This document shows, one piece after another, positions 41,911-51,171 of a stretch of DNA of 64,000 nucleotides. The notes under the pieces were generated by a model. That model saw only the letters and a program-made list of their open reading frames with translations. It had not been told where the DNA came from and searched no databases. Made by a program: the position numbers and the translations under genes. Position 1 is the first letter of the stretch, and each line of letters opens with the position of its first letter. Source of the DNA: Breoghania sp. (GTDB lineage: Bacteria > Pseudomonadota > Alphaproteobacteria > Rhizobiales > Stappiaceae); the NCBI RefSeq assembly GCF_963674635.1, contig NZ_OY771475.1, positions 2,604,001 to 2,668,000 on the forward strand, read 5' to 3'.

Positions 41911-42788
41911 GCAAACCCGCGCATCGGCATGTTGGACGGCCTGCGCAGCCAGTTGTCGGCAGACCAGATCGCGGCCCCATCCACCACATGAAGCGCATAG
42001 GCGTGGCGCGAACGGGCGGAGCGGTTGGGCGCGGATTTGTGCGGCACACTCCCATGCAGCACCACCAGAGTCCCCTTGGGGGCATTCAGGGCGGCGTGCT
42101 CGAAATCCGGCTCGAACGGGGTCTCGTCCAGCGTTTCCATAACCAGATCGCCGCCGGAATAATGGAAGCGTTTGCGCAAGGGCCCCTTGTGGCCGCCGGG
42201 CACACCGTAAAGCCCGCCATTGGTGTCGTCGGCATCCTCCAAAGCGAACCAGAAGCCGAGACAGCTCAGAGGCGTGGTATGGAGGAAGCTTGAATCCTGA
42301 TGGCAGCTCACCTCGCCGCCGATATGCGGTGGCTTGAAAATATACATGGACTGGGCCAGCAACGGCTCTTCATGGCCAAGATCGCGCGCCATGCGGCCAA
42401 GCCGGATATCGTAGGAAAAGGCGGAAAAGACCGGGTCGCGATCATGCAGGGCATGGCCAACCTTGTTCAGGGAATGCAGGGTGCCCTTGACGAGATGGCC
42501 GTCGGAATCGAAGGCCTCTTCCTCGAAAAAGAAGCGGATCTTGTCGCCGGATGAGCGGAAATACTCCTCTTGCGCATGGGACTGGGCTTTCGTGGAAAAG
42601 ACCGTGGCAACGCTTTCGGGGTCGAACTCTGCAATGAGTGACGCCATTCGTTCGCGCAGCGCATCGCATGTGGCCGGAGCGACAAACCCTTCCAGAAGCA
42701 GGAAGCCGTCCTCGTTGAACGCACTCAGCATTTCATATGTCAGACTGCCGTCGGCCGTCGCCGTAAATCTGCGTGCTTGACGAGTCAT
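41901..42788 (-). CDS. Phytanoyl-CoA dioxygenase (PhyH) family protein
   Basis: The 295-residue Fe(II)/2-oxoglutarate dioxygenase keeps a complete active site: H163 and D165 in CHQDSSFLH, H250 in GSVPHKSAPNRS, and the 2-oxoglutarate arginine R261 in SARSRHAYAL. The pattern resembles the PHYH/PHYHD1 group. It is embedded between deoB (77 bp) and add (10-bp overlap) in a nucleoside salvage operon. A fatty-acyl substrate is therefore unlikely, and a nucleoside, nucleobase or sugar-phosphate substrate is more plausible (inference). An ATG about 18 codons in would remove the polar N-terminus. Confidence 0.88.
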   Translation of the reverse strand: MTRQARRFTATADGSLTYEMLSAFNEDGFLLLEGFVAPATCDALRERMASLIAEFDPESVATVFSTKAQSHAQEEYFRSSGDKIRFFFEEEAFDSDGHLVKGTLHSLNKVGHALHDRDPVFSAFSYDIRLGRMARDLGHEEPLLAQSMYIFKPPHIGGEVSCHQDSSFLHTTPLSCLGFWFALEDADDTNGGLYGVPGGHKGPLRKRFHYSGGDLVMETLDETPFEPDFEHAALNAPKGTLVVLHGSVPHKSAPNRSARSRHAYALHVVDGAAIWSADNWLRRPSNMPMRGFACV

Positions 42789-42865
42789 GCGCCCATTCCC
42801 CCGCTCTTTGTTCCGTTAACGTCTCCGTTTCCGGCCTCCCCAGCTCCTTTTTCAGCATTTCCAGC

Positions 42866-44086
42866 TCAAAGAAAGCTCTTTCCATATTGCCCCGGATCAA
42901 GGCCGAGATGTGCGGCAATCGTTGCCCCGATATCGGCATAGCTTGTCCGTCCGCCGATTGCCCTTGCCGCAAGGCCTGGCCCGAAGCCTATGACTGGCAC
43001 ATGCTCGCGCGTATGGTCCGTGCCGCGCCATGTCGGATCGCAACCATGGTCCGCAGTCAGGATGGCCAGATCGCCGGGCCTGAGGCGAGCTTCGATTTCC
43101 GGAAGGCGCCGGTCGAAGGCCTCAAGGGCGGCCGCGTAGCCCGGAACGTCGCGCCGGTGTCCGTAGAGCATGTCGAAATCGACGAAATTCGTGAAGACGA
43201 TATCACCGTCCCCCGCATCGTCCATGGCTTTCAGGTTCGCCTCGAACAGGGCTTCGTTGCCGCTTGCCTTGATGGCGCGCGTGATGCCCTGATGGGCGAA
43301 GATGTCCGAGATCTTGCCGACAGCAATCACCTCGCGGCCCGCTGCCTTGGCGCGGTCCAGAAGCGTGGGAGCAGGCGGCAGAACCGAGTAGTCGCGCCGG
43401 TTGCCGGTCCGCGCGAAATCGGTCGCTGTCTCGCCAACAAACGGACGCGCGATGACACGCCCGATATTGTACTCATCAACCAGATCACGCGCGATCTGGC
43501 AGATCTCGTAAAGCCGCTCCAGGCCGAAATGCTCTTCATGGGCGGCGATCTGGAAGACGCTGTCGCCGGAGGTGTAACAGATCGGTTTGCCGGAGCGCAC
43601 ATGCTCCTCACCGAGTTCGGCGATAATCTCGGTGCCCGAAGCGTGCTTGTTGCCGAGGATGCCGGGCAGGCCCGCACGTTTCACGAAAGCGGAGATCAGT
43701 TCATCGGGAAAGGTCGGGACGATTTCAGGGAAATAGCCCCAGTCGAACAGCACCGGCACGCCCGCGATTTCCCAGTGACCGGATGGCGTGTCCTTGCCAT
43801 TGGAGACTTCCGCCGCATAGCCCCACAGACCCTCTGGTTCCCCCGCGTGATCGAGACCGGGTGGGCGAATGCCGTTTGAGGCGGCAGCGGCGGCACCGAG
43901 GCCGAGCCGGTCCATGTTGGGAAGAGACAAGGGCCCGGAGCGCAGCCCCTCGCGATCGCCGTCTCCGCGTGCGCAGGCCTCCGCAATGTGGCCGAGCGTG
44001 TCGGAACCCAGATCGCCGAATTTCTCCGCATCATCGGCGCCGCCGATGCCGAAGGAATCCAGCACCATCAAGATGGCACGGGCCAT
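42866..44086 (-). CDS. deoB: Phosphopentomutase
   Basis: The 406-residue alkaline-phosphatase-superfamily mutase interconverts ribose or deoxyribose 1-phosphate and 5-phosphate. Metal ligands are visible in MARAILMVLDSFGIGGADDAEKFGDLGSDTLGHIAE at the start and ILTADHGCDPTWRGTDHTREHVPV near residue 350. The phosphoacceptor Thr lies in GLWGYAAEVSNGKDTPSGHWE. Length is normal. It lies 89 bp after deoA and feeds DeoC. Confidence 0.97.
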   Translation of the reverse strand: MARAILMVLDSFGIGGADDAEKFGDLGSDTLGHIAEACARGDGDREGLRSGPLSLPNMDRLGLGAAAAASNGIRPPGLDHAGEPEGLWGYAAEVSNGKDTPSGHWEIAGVPVLFDWGYFPEIVPTFPDELISAFVKRAGLPGILGNKHASGTEIIAELGEEHVRSGKPICYTSGDSVFQIAAHEEHFGLERLYEICQIARDLVDEYNIGRVIARPFVGETATDFARTGNRRDYSVLPPAPTLLDRAKAAGREVIAVGKISDIFAHQGITRAIKASGNEALFEANLKAMDDAGDGDIVFTNFVDFDMLYGHRRDVPGYAAALEAFDRRLPEIEARLRPGDLAILTADHGCDPTWRGTDHTREHVPVIGFGPGLAARAIGGRTSYADIGATIAAHLGLDPGQYGKSFL

Positions 44087-44175
44087 GGCTTCACCTCTTC
44101 CTCTCCACCGGCGTAAAGACCGGTCTGATCGCCCATGTCGGGCGTTATGTCCTTGCAGTTCTTGATGCGCTCCGG

Positions 44176-45489
44176 TCAGGGCGCGATGCGCTCCGCGATC
44201 ACATCGTGGTCGGCCATCTCGCCGCCAATGCGGTAGGCGGCACGAATGGCATGTGCCGCCCTGTCTGCAGCGTCTTCATCGGCAGCGTGCACGACGGCCA
44301 ACGGTTCGTCGTCGGGACCGACCGCCATGCCGACACCCGCAAGCTGGGTGAAGCCGACGCGCGGGTCGATGTCGTCTTCGGCTCGTCTGCGCCCGCCGCC
44401 AAGCTCGATAACAGCCACACCGACGGCGCGGGTATCGATGCGCGTGACAAGGCCCTCGCGCTCCGCCAGAATCTGTCGCGTGACGGGGGCCTTGGGCAGA
44501 TAGGCTTCCGCCTTCTCCAGAAGATCGCGCGGGCCACCCAGCTCTGTAACCATCTTGCCGAAAATTTCCGCCGCGCGCCCGCTTTCGAAGGCTTCACGCA
44601 TGCGGGTTTCGCCCTCATGCGCATCCTCTGCCAGCCCTCCGGTCGCCAGAACCTCCCCGCCAAGCGCAACGGTCGCATCAAAAAGGCGATTGTCGATGTG
44701 ACGGCCTGTCAGGAAATCGATCGCGTTCAGGACCTCAACCGCGTTACCCGCCGCACTTGCCAACGGCTCGTTCATGTCGGTGAGAAGAGCGGTCGTCTTC
44801 AACCCCGCCCCATTTGCCACATCGACAAGGCTTTGCGCCAGCGCACGGGCCTCCTCCAGTGAGGCCATGAAAGCGCCCGTGCCCCATTTCACATCCAGCA
44901 CCAGCCCTTGCAGTCCTGCGGCAAGCTTCTTGGACAGGATGGAAGCGGTGATCAGATCGATGCTCTCCACCGTGCCGGTGACATCGCGGATGGCGTAGAG
45001 GCGCTTGTCGGCAGGTGCAAGATCCGCCGTCTGGCCGATGATGGCGCAGCCCACATCCGCCACGACCTTGCGAAACAGCTTGTTGTCGGGCTGCGTGGTA
45101 TAGCCGGGGATGGTATCGAGCTTGTCGAGCGTTCCGCCGGTGTGGCCAAGGCCACGCCCCGAAATCATCGGCACAGCCGCACCGCAAGCGGCAAGCGCAG
45201 GCGCCAGCATCAGCGAGACATTATCCCCCACGCCGCCGGTGGAATGCTTGTCGAGGACGGGACGGTCAATTTCCGACCAGTCGAGAACCGTGCCGGAATC
45301 ACGCATGGCGAGGGTCAGCGCCACACGTTCGTCCACGTTGAGCCCACGAAAGAAGATCGCCATGGCGAGCGCGGAGGCCTGTTCGTCGGCGACAGTCCCA
45401 TCGGTGAGGCCCGCGATGAAGCCCGCGATCTCTTCTGCCGACAGCGTCTTGCCGTCGCGTTTGCGGCGGATGATTTCCTGCGCCAGCAT
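44176..45489 (-). CDS. deoA: Thymidine phosphorylase
   Basis: The 437-residue pyrimidine nucleoside phosphorylase cleaves thymidine or deoxyuridine to base and deoxyribose 1-phosphate. The signature VLDKHSTGGVGDNVSLMLAPALAACG is near residue 80, GRGLGHTGGTLDKLD near 110 and SIDLITASILSKKLAAGLQGLVLDVKWGTGAF near 175. The ATG at 45489 overlaps the deoC stop as TGATG. A frame extended 34 codons upstream runs into deoC and is rejected. Confidence 0.97.
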   Translation of the reverse strand: MLAQEIIRRKRDGKTLSAEEIAGFIAGLTDGTVADEQASALAMAIFFRGLNVDERVALTLAMRDSGTVLDWSEIDRPVLDKHSTGGVGDNVSLMLAPALAACGAAVPMISGRGLGHTGGTLDKLDTIPGYTTQPDNKLFRKVVADVGCAIIGQTADLAPADKRLYAIRDVTGTVESIDLITASILSKKLAAGLQGLVLDVKWGTGAFMASLEEARALAQSLVDVANGAGLKTTALLTDMNEPLASAAGNAVEVLNAIDFLTGRHIDNRLFDATVALGGEVLATGGLAEDAHEGETRMREAFESGRAAEIFGKMVTELGGPRDLLEKAEAYLPKAPVTRQILAEREGLVTRIDTRAVGVAVIELGGGRRRAEDDIDPRVGFTQLAGVGMAVGPDDEPLAVVHAADEDAADRAAHAIRAAYRIGGEMADHDVIAERIAP

Positions 45490-46256
45490 CAATAGCCCTC
45501 TCCCGTTACCGCCAGACCGCCCTCGATGGTCGCCAGCAGCGCATCGAGCAGGCTGGAGGCGCCGAAGCGGAAGGTTTGCAGACTGACCCAACCAGGGCCC
45601 ATGATCTCGTCAGCAAGGGCGAGATAGGTCGCGGCATCCTCCAGCGTGCGGATGCCGCCAGCGGGCTTGAAGCCGACCGGTGCACCCGAGGCGCGGATCG
45701 CCTCCAGCATGATGCGGGCGGCTTCCGGCGTTGCATTGACATCGACCTTGCCGGTCGATGTCTTGATGAAATCGGCACCCGCCGCGATCGCCATGTCGGA
45801 GGCTTCGCGGATGAGGGCGGCATCGCCGATGCGGCCCGTCTCCAGAATGACCTTCAGCTTGACTGGATGCGTCGCCGCGGTGCGAACGCGAATGACCGTG
45901 GATTCCGCCGTAACCCGATCGCCGCTCATCCATGCTTCGTAGGGCATGACGAGATCGATCTCGTCCGCGCCATGGGAAATCGACTGCTGGGTTTCCTCGA
46001 TAATGGCCGCGATATCCTGATCGCCGCCGGGAAAGTTCACCACCGTGGCTATGCGCACGTCGGAGCCAGCAAGGAACACGGAGGCATCGCCCACGAAACG
46101 CGACCAGATGCACACCGCCGCCACGTGGCCATGGGCGGTCTGCGTGCGCGCGCACAGCGCCTTCACCGCGTCGCGGGAGCTATCGTCGTTCAGGTCGGTC
46201 AGATCGAGCAGGGGAAGGGCACGCAGCGCAACCGCGCGCGCATCGAAGTCAAGCAT
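45489..46256 (-). CDS. deoC: Deoxyribose-phosphate aldolase
   Basis: The 255-residue class I aldolase cleaves 2-deoxyribose 5-phosphate to glyceraldehyde 3-phosphate and acetaldehyde. VATVVNFPGGD begins a barrel strand near residue 80, and the catalytic Schiff-base lysine is in GADFIKTSTGKVD. KPAGGIRTLEDAATYLAL closes the active site. It has the longer, E. coli-like DeoC size. AAGGA 7 nt before ATG 46256 favours it over an ATG three codons upstream. It overlaps the end of punA by 8 bp. Confidence 0.96.
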   Translation of the reverse strand: MLDFDARAVALRALPLLDLTDLNDDSSRDAVKALCARTQTAHGHVAAVCIWSRFVGDASVFLAGSDVRIATVVNFPGGDQDIAAIIEETQQSISHGADEIDLVMPYEAWMSGDRVTAESTVIRVRTAATHPVKLKVILETGRIGDAALIREASDMAIAAGADFIKTSTGKVDVNATPEAARIMLEAIRASGAPVGFKPAGGIRTLEDAATYLALADEIMGPGWVSLQTFRFGASSLLDALLATIEGGLAVTGEGY

Positions 46257-47076
46257 CCGCCACATCCTTGTCGAGGGAAGCCAGGAGGCCGGTGACGAGC
46301 GCTGTCAAACGCCCCACGCCTTTCAGGCCCATTTCTTTTGTTTCCACATGCGAGAGTTCCGCCTGCATGCCCGCGGCAAGGTTGGTGATGGTGGAAATGG
46401 CCGCGATCCGCAAGCCGAGAAAACGACCGATGATCACCTCAGGTACGGTGGACATGCCCACCGCATCCACCCCCAGTACGCGCGCCATGCGGATCTCCGC
46501 GGGCGTCTCGAAGGACGGGCCGGAGAACCAGGCATAGACACCTTCGCCCAGCGGGATCTCGTTATCCGCTGCAATCTTGCGAAGGCTCGCACATAAAGCC
46601 TTGTCGTAAGCCGCGCTCATGTCGACGAAGCGGGCCTCGCTTTCCTCTCCGATCAGCGGATTGAGACCGGAGAAATTGATATGATCGGTGATCAGCATCG
46701 GAAACCCGGGCGGGACTTCCGGCCTCAGCGACCCGGCGGCGTTGGTCAGTAGCAGGATCTCGCAACCAAGGGCCTTCATCGTCTCAAGGGGCGTGCGCAT
46801 ACGGGTCGGATCGCCGCTTTCATAGTAATGCGCGCGGCCCGCCAGCACGATCACCTCCTGCCCTGCCAGCCGCCCGGCCACCAGTTCCCCCTTGTGGGAG
46901 GAGACGGTTGAGACCGGGAAATCCGGGAATTCGGTGTAGGGAATGCGCGCGGCATCCTCGACCGCGTCCGCAAGCGTGCCAAGACCGGAGCCCAGCACCA
47001 GCCCGACGCGATACTTGCCTGGACGGGCCGCCTGAACGATGCCTGCGCATTGTTTGCCGGAACCGGTCATGTTCAT
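46249..47076 (-). CDS. punA: Purine nucleoside phosphorylase
   Basis: The 275-residue trimeric-type phosphorylase converts inosine and guanosine (and the deoxy forms) to base and (deoxy)ribose 1-phosphate. Motifs are VGLVLGSGLGTLADAVEDA near residue 23, VLAGRAHYYES, LLTNAAGSLRPEVPPGFPMLITDHINFSG and AWFSGPSFETPAEIRMARVLGVDAVGMSTVPEVI. Asn in ITNLAAG near the C-terminus contacts the purine 6-oxo group. It overlaps cdd by 4 bp and deoC by 8 bp. Confidence 0.96.
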   Translation of the reverse strand: MNMTGSGKQCAGIVQAARPGKYRVGLVLGSGLGTLADAVEDAARIPYTEFPDFPVSTVSSHKGELVAGRLAGQEVIVLAGRAHYYESGDPTRMRTPLETMKALGCEILLLTNAAGSLRPEVPPGFPMLITDHINFSGLNPLIGEESEARFVDMSAAYDKALCASLRKIAADNEIPLGEGVYAWFSGPSFETPAEIRMARVLGVDAVGMSTVPEVIIGRFLGLRIAAISTITNLAAGMQAELSHVETKEMGLKGVGRLTALVTGLLASLDKDVADA

Positions 47077-47492
47077 GCCTCCCCGGCCGCAGCGTTGCCG
47101 TCCGGATCAAGATCGAACCCGGCGGGCAGCAATTCGCCCAGCGTGAAGCTGCGACGAAGCCCCTCCGGCCCGGCGATATGAACCGGCGTCTCGGGCCCCG
47201 CAAATTCCGCCAACCGCTGACGACAGCCGCCGCAGGGCGTGCACAGCCGCTCGCCACCGGCAAGCACCACCACTTCCACCACCTCGCGTCCGCCGGAAGC
47301 GACCATCGCGCCGAGCGCCGTCGTCTCCGCGCACCAGCCTTCCGGATAGGCGGCGTTCTCCACGTTGCAGCCCGCATGGATCGCACCGTCGCGCGTCAGA
47401 ACCGCCGCGCCCACATGGAAACTCGAATAGGGGGCATGGGCGTTTTCGCGCGCCGCGGATGCCGCTTTGAAAAGCTTGTCGAAGGCGCTCAT
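47073..47492 (-). CDS. cdd: Cytidine deaminase
   Basis: The 139-residue zinc deaminase converts cytidine or deoxycytidine to uridine nucleosides. The first zinc ligand and catalytic Glu are in GWCAETTALGAMV, and the second pair is in CTPCGGCRQRLAEF. NVENAAYPEG is the substrate Asn/Glu region. The ATG at 47492 overlaps the permease stop (ATGA). The frame 73 codons upstream lies inside the permease gene. Confidence 0.97.
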   Translation of the reverse strand: MSAFDKLFKAASAARENAHAPYSSFHVGAAVLTRDGAIHAGCNVENAAYPEGWCAETTALGAMVASGGREVVEVVVLAGGERLCTPCGGCRQRLAEFAGPETPVHIAGPEGLRRSFTLGELLPAGFDLDPDGNAAAGEA

Positions 47493-48484
47493 GTGCGCTC
47501 CTTCACATAGGCCACGCCCCCCGCCTTGGGTGGCACGGCCTTGCCAATGAAACCCGCCAGCAGAATGACGGTGAGGATATAGGGCAGCGCCTGGAAGAAT
47601 TGCACCGGGATCACCGCGGCGCCGGGTACTGACTGGCCCTGCATGCGGATCGCAACCGCATCGAGCAGGCCGAACAGCAGGCAGGCGAACATGACCGGCA
47701 CCGGCTTCCACTTGGCGAAGATGAGGGCGGCAAGCGCGATATACCCGCGCCCTGCGGTCATGTCACGATTGAAGCCCGCCGACTGCGCGATGGAAAGATA
47801 GGTGCCCGCCAGCCCGCACAGGATGCCGGTGCAGATGACCGCCCGGTAGCGCAGCCAGGAGACCGAAATGCCCGCCGTATCCACCGCTGCCGGATTTTCC
47901 CCCACCGCGCGAAGGCGCAGCCCGAAGCGTGTGCGGTAGAACACCCACCAACTGAACGGCACAGCCAGAAAGGCGATATAGACGAGGATGTTGTGCCCGG
48001 AAATCAGCTCCGCATAGACATGCCCAACAAGGGGCACATCTTTCAGCGCGTCCGCGCCGGGCAGCGTGATCTCGACAAAGCGGCCATCGCGGGAAAGCTG
48101 CGGCGTACGTCCGCCCTGGGAAAACCAGGCCTGCCCCAGAAGTGCCGTCAGACCGGCTGCGAAGAAGTTGATCGCAACGCCGGAGACGATCTGATTGCCG
48201 CGATGGGTGATCGAGGCGAAGCCATGGACCAGCGCCAGCGCGATGGAGACCGCAATGCCCGCCCCAAGACCGATGAGCGCAGAGCCGGTAACGCCGGCCG
48301 CAGCTCCGGCCGCGAAGGCCGCCGCCAGCATCTTGCCCTCAAGACCGATATCGAAGATGCCGGAGCGTTCCGAGAAGAGGCCCGCAAGCGCTGCCAGCAG
48401 AAGCGGAGTGGAAAGCCGCACCGCCGCATCCAGTGTGGAGAGGCTGAAAAGGACGTTCAGGACCACATAAAGATAATCGAACAT
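47489..48484 (-). CDS. Nucleoside ABC transporter permease (second)
   Basis: The 331-residue inner-membrane permease has about eight to nine transmembrane segments and belongs to the ribose/nucleoside BPD_transp_2 family. FSERSGIFDIGLEGKMLAAAF near residue 35 is the signature of nucleoside importers (NupQ/YufQ type), and RTRFGLRLRAVGENPAAVDTAGISV is the coupling loop. GGAGG 5 nt before ATG 48484 sets the start. It pairs with the permease 10 bp upstream. Confidence 0.92.
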   Translation of the reverse strand: MFDYLYVVLNVLFSLSTLDAAVRLSTPLLLAALAGLFSERSGIFDIGLEGKMLAAAFAAGAAAGVTGSALIGLGAGIAVSIALALVHGFASITHRGNQIVSGVAINFFAAGLTALLGQAWFSQGGRTPQLSRDGRFVEITLPGADALKDVPLVGHVYAELISGHNILVYIAFLAVPFSWWVFYRTRFGLRLRAVGENPAAVDTAGISVSWLRYRAVICTGILCGLAGTYLSIAQSAGFNRDMTAGRGYIALAALIFAKWKPVPVMFACLLFGLLDAVAIRMQGQSVPGAAVIPVQFFQALPYILTVILLAGFIGKAVPPKAGGVAYVKERT

Positions 48485-48494
48485 CGCTACCTCC

Positions 48495-49601
48495 TCACGA
48501 GCCTTGCACGACGGGCGCGGGTGCCGAGGCAACGAGCCGTTCAAGGCTCGGACGGAAGACATGCTCCAGCGCGCCCGCGAACAGGATCACCAGCCCCTGA
48601 ATAACGACAATCATGTCGCGCGAGATTGCCGGGATCTCGAAGGCCAGTTCCGCCCCGCCCTGATAGAGCATGCCGAAAAGGATGGAGGCGAGCAGGATGC
48701 CGATGGGGTGGGCGCGCCCCATGAGGGCGACGGCGATGCCGACAAAGCCGTAGCCTGAGGTGAACTCCAGGAGCAGGCGGGTTTGCGAGCCCATCACTTC
48801 GTTCACCGCCATGAGACCGGCAAGGGCGCCGGAAATGAGCATGGTGACGATGGTGATGCGAACGGGCGAGATCCCCGCATAGACGGCGGCCGTCGGATTT
48901 GCGCCGAAGGTGCGGATTTCATAGCCGAGACGCGTCCGCCAGATCAGCAGCCAGACGAGTACGCTGACGACCAGCGCCAGCACGAAAGCAAGGTTCAGCG
49001 GGGCCTGTCCGAGATCGAGATTGGGCAGAAGCTCGCGGATGAGCGGCAGGCGACCGCCGGGCTCGAAAATGCGGGTTTCCGGCTGCATGGAGCCAACTTT
49101 GCCCATAATGTTGACGAGCAGATAGACCATCAGCGACGAGGCAATGAAGTTGAACATGATCGTGGTGATCACGATGTGACTGCCGCGCTTTGCCTGAAGG
49201 TAGGCCGGGATGAACGCCCATCCCGCCCCAAAAGCAGCCCCGCCCGCGACTGCGACCGGAAAGGTCACCCACCAGGGGACGAAGCGGTCGAGCGCAAGGC
49301 AGGCCAGCGCCACGCCGAGCCCGCCCACATAAGCCTGCCCCTCACCGCCGATATTGAAGAGCGAGGCGTGGAAGGCAACCGCCACCGCAAGACCCGTGAA
49401 GACGAAATTGGTGGCATAGAAGAGCGTGAAGCCGACGCCCTCGCCGAACCCAAGCGAGCCCCAGACCAGGATTTTCACCGCATCCAGCGGGTTTTCGCCG
49501 ATGAGCAGCACCACGAGGCCCGCCACCAGAAAGGCGGCGGTGAGATTGATGAGAGGCAAGAGGCCGAAATCGACCCAGGCGGGGAGCTTTCCGCGGCTCA
49601 T
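48495..49601 (-). CDS. Nucleoside ABC transporter permease (first)
   Basis: The 368-residue membrane permease of the NupP/YufP type contains SLFNIGGEGQAYVGGLGVALA near residue 75 and RTRLGYEIRTFGANPTAAVYAGIS, which is the ATPase-coupling loop. About nine to ten transmembrane segments are seen. It would form a heterodimer with the next permease. The start overlaps the ATPase stop (ATGA). Confidence 0.92.
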   Translation of the reverse strand: MSRGKLPAWVDFGLLPLINLTAAFLVAGLVVLLIGENPLDAVKILVWGSLGFGEGVGFTLFYATNFVFTGLAVAVAFHASLFNIGGEGQAYVGGLGVALACLALDRFVPWWVTFPVAVAGGAAFGAGWAFIPAYLQAKRGSHIVITTIMFNFIASSLMVYLLVNIMGKVGSMQPETRIFEPGGRLPLIRELLPNLDLGQAPLNLAFVLALVVSVLVWLLIWRTRLGYEIRTFGANPTAAVYAGISPVRITIVTMLISGALAGLMAVNEVMGSQTRLLLEFTSGYGFVGIAVALMGRAHPIGILLASILFGMLYQGGAELAFEIPAISRDMIVVIQGLVILFAGALEHVFRPSLERLVASAPAPVVQGS

Positions 49602-51166
49602 TCGGCAGCCTCCTGCGTAACGCCCGCCATGAGCAGGCCAAATTCCTGTTCACTTGCCTCCGGCGACCGTTCGCCCACGAGCTTTCCGTCGAACATCACC
49701 AGCACCCTGTCGGCCAGCATGCGGATCTCATCGAGCTCGACCGATACGAGAAGGACGCCCTTGCCCGCATCGCGCAATTCGATCAGCCGCTTGTGAATGA
49801 ACTCGATGGCCCCGATATCGACGCCGCGCGTGGGCTGGCCAACGAGCAGAACAACTGGATCGCGCTCGATCTCGCGCGCCAATACAATCTTCTGCTGATT
49901 GCCACCGGAAAACATCGAGGTCTTCAGAAGACATGAGGGCGGGCGGATGTCATAGGCTTCGATCTTGGCCATCGCATCGGCGCGCATGGCCGCGATGTCG
50001 AGCATCATGCCGGCGGCGTATTTCGGATCACGGTGATAGCCGAGAACGGCGTTTTCATATTCGGCGAAGGCGTTGACGAGGCCCATGCGGTGACGATCCT
50101 CCGGCACGTGGGCGACGCCGCGATCGCGGATCTCCGCCGGGTCGACCTTTCCATCGGCCATCACGTCCTCGCCATCGACGAGGACCGTGCCCTTTTCCCA
50201 TTTGCGGATACCGGCAAGCGCCTCCAGCAATTGCGACTGGCCGTTGCCGGACACGCCCGCAATGCCGACGATTTCGCCCGCATGAACGGTGAAGCTCGCA
50301 TCATCGACGCGCACCACGCCGCGCGCATCGCGCACCGTGAGGCCGCAGACCTCCAGCACCGCACGGCCTGGATTGGCCGGACCCTTGTTCACATCGAGCA
50401 GGACCGAGCGACCGACCATCAGTTCGGCAAGCTGCTCAACAGAGGTCTGGGACGTGGAGCGCGTGGCGACAATCTCACCGCGGCGCATCACCGAGACCTT
50501 GTCGGTTACAGCCATGATCTCGCGCAGCTTGTGGGTGATGAGAAGGACCGTCTTTCCCTCATCGCGCAGGGTTCGCAGGATGCGGAAAAGGTGATCGGCT
50601 TCGGCCGGCGTCAGCACACCGGTAGGCTCGTCGAGGATCAGGATATCCGCACCGCGGTAAAGGGCTTTGAGAATTTCCACGCGCTGCTGGAGACCGACCG
50701 GCAACTCGCCCACTTCCGCGTCGAGATCGACGGTCAGGCCATATTCATCGGCAAGGCGTTTCAGTTCCTTGCGCGCCCTGGCGATGCCGACATTCAGCAT
50801 CAGCCCGCCTTCCGCGCCCAGCATGACGTTTTCCAGGACGGTGAAATTGTCGACCAGCATGAAGTGCTGGTGAACCATGCCGATGCCGCTGGCGATCGCG
50901 GTCTTGGAGTCGGGGATCTTCACCGGCTTGCCCGAGATCCGGATCTCGCCCGCATCGGCGCTGTAGAAGCCGTAGATGATCGACATCAGCGTGGATTTGC
51001 CCGCCCCGTTCTCGCCGACGATGCCGTGGATGGAGCCTTTGCCAACCGTGAGATTGATGTCCTTATTGGCCCGCACGGGGCCGAAGCTCTTGTCGATGCC
51101 GATCAGTTCCAGCGCCGGTTCACAAGCGGGCGCGGCAGGTCCTGTCTCGATATGGGCTTTGTCCAT
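49598..51166 (-). CDS. Nucleoside ABC transporter ATPase with two ABC domains
   Basis: The 522-residue duplicated ABC ATPase has an N-terminal domain with Walker A GENGAGKSTLMSIIYG, Q-loop VHQHFML and Walker B ILILDEPTGVLTP. The C-terminal domain has a degenerate Walker A GVSGNGQSQLLEAL and signature MFSGGNQQKIVLAREIERDP. This resembles NupO/YufO, the ATPase of BMP-dependent nucleoside importers. The ATG 51166 follows GGAGTGAG. It is 5 bp from the upstream binding-protein stop. Confidence 0.94.
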   Translation of the reverse strand: MDKAHIETGPAAPACEPALELIGIDKSFGPVRANKDINLTVGKGSIHGIVGENGAGKSTLMSIIYGFYSADAGEIRISGKPVKIPDSKTAIASGIGMVHQHFMLVDNFTVLENVMLGAEGGLMLNVGIARARKELKRLADEYGLTVDLDAEVGELPVGLQQRVEILKALYRGADILILDEPTGVLTPAEADHLFRILRTLRDEGKTVLLITHKLREIMAVTDKVSVMRRGEIVATRSTSQTSVEQLAELMVGRSVLLDVNKGPANPGRAVLEVCGLTVRDARGVVRVDDASFTVHAGEIVGIAGVSGNGQSQLLEALAGIRKWEKGTVLVDGEDVMADGKVDPAEIRDRGVAHVPEDRHRMGLVNAFAEYENAVLGYHRDPKYAAGMMLDIAAMRADAMAKIEAYDIRPPSCLLKTSMFSGGNQQKIVLAREIERDPVVLLVGQPTRGVDIGAIEFIHKRLIELRDAGKGVLLVSVELDEIRMLADRVLVMFDGKLVGERSPEASEQEFGLLMAGVTQEAAE

Positions 51167-51171
51167 AGGGC

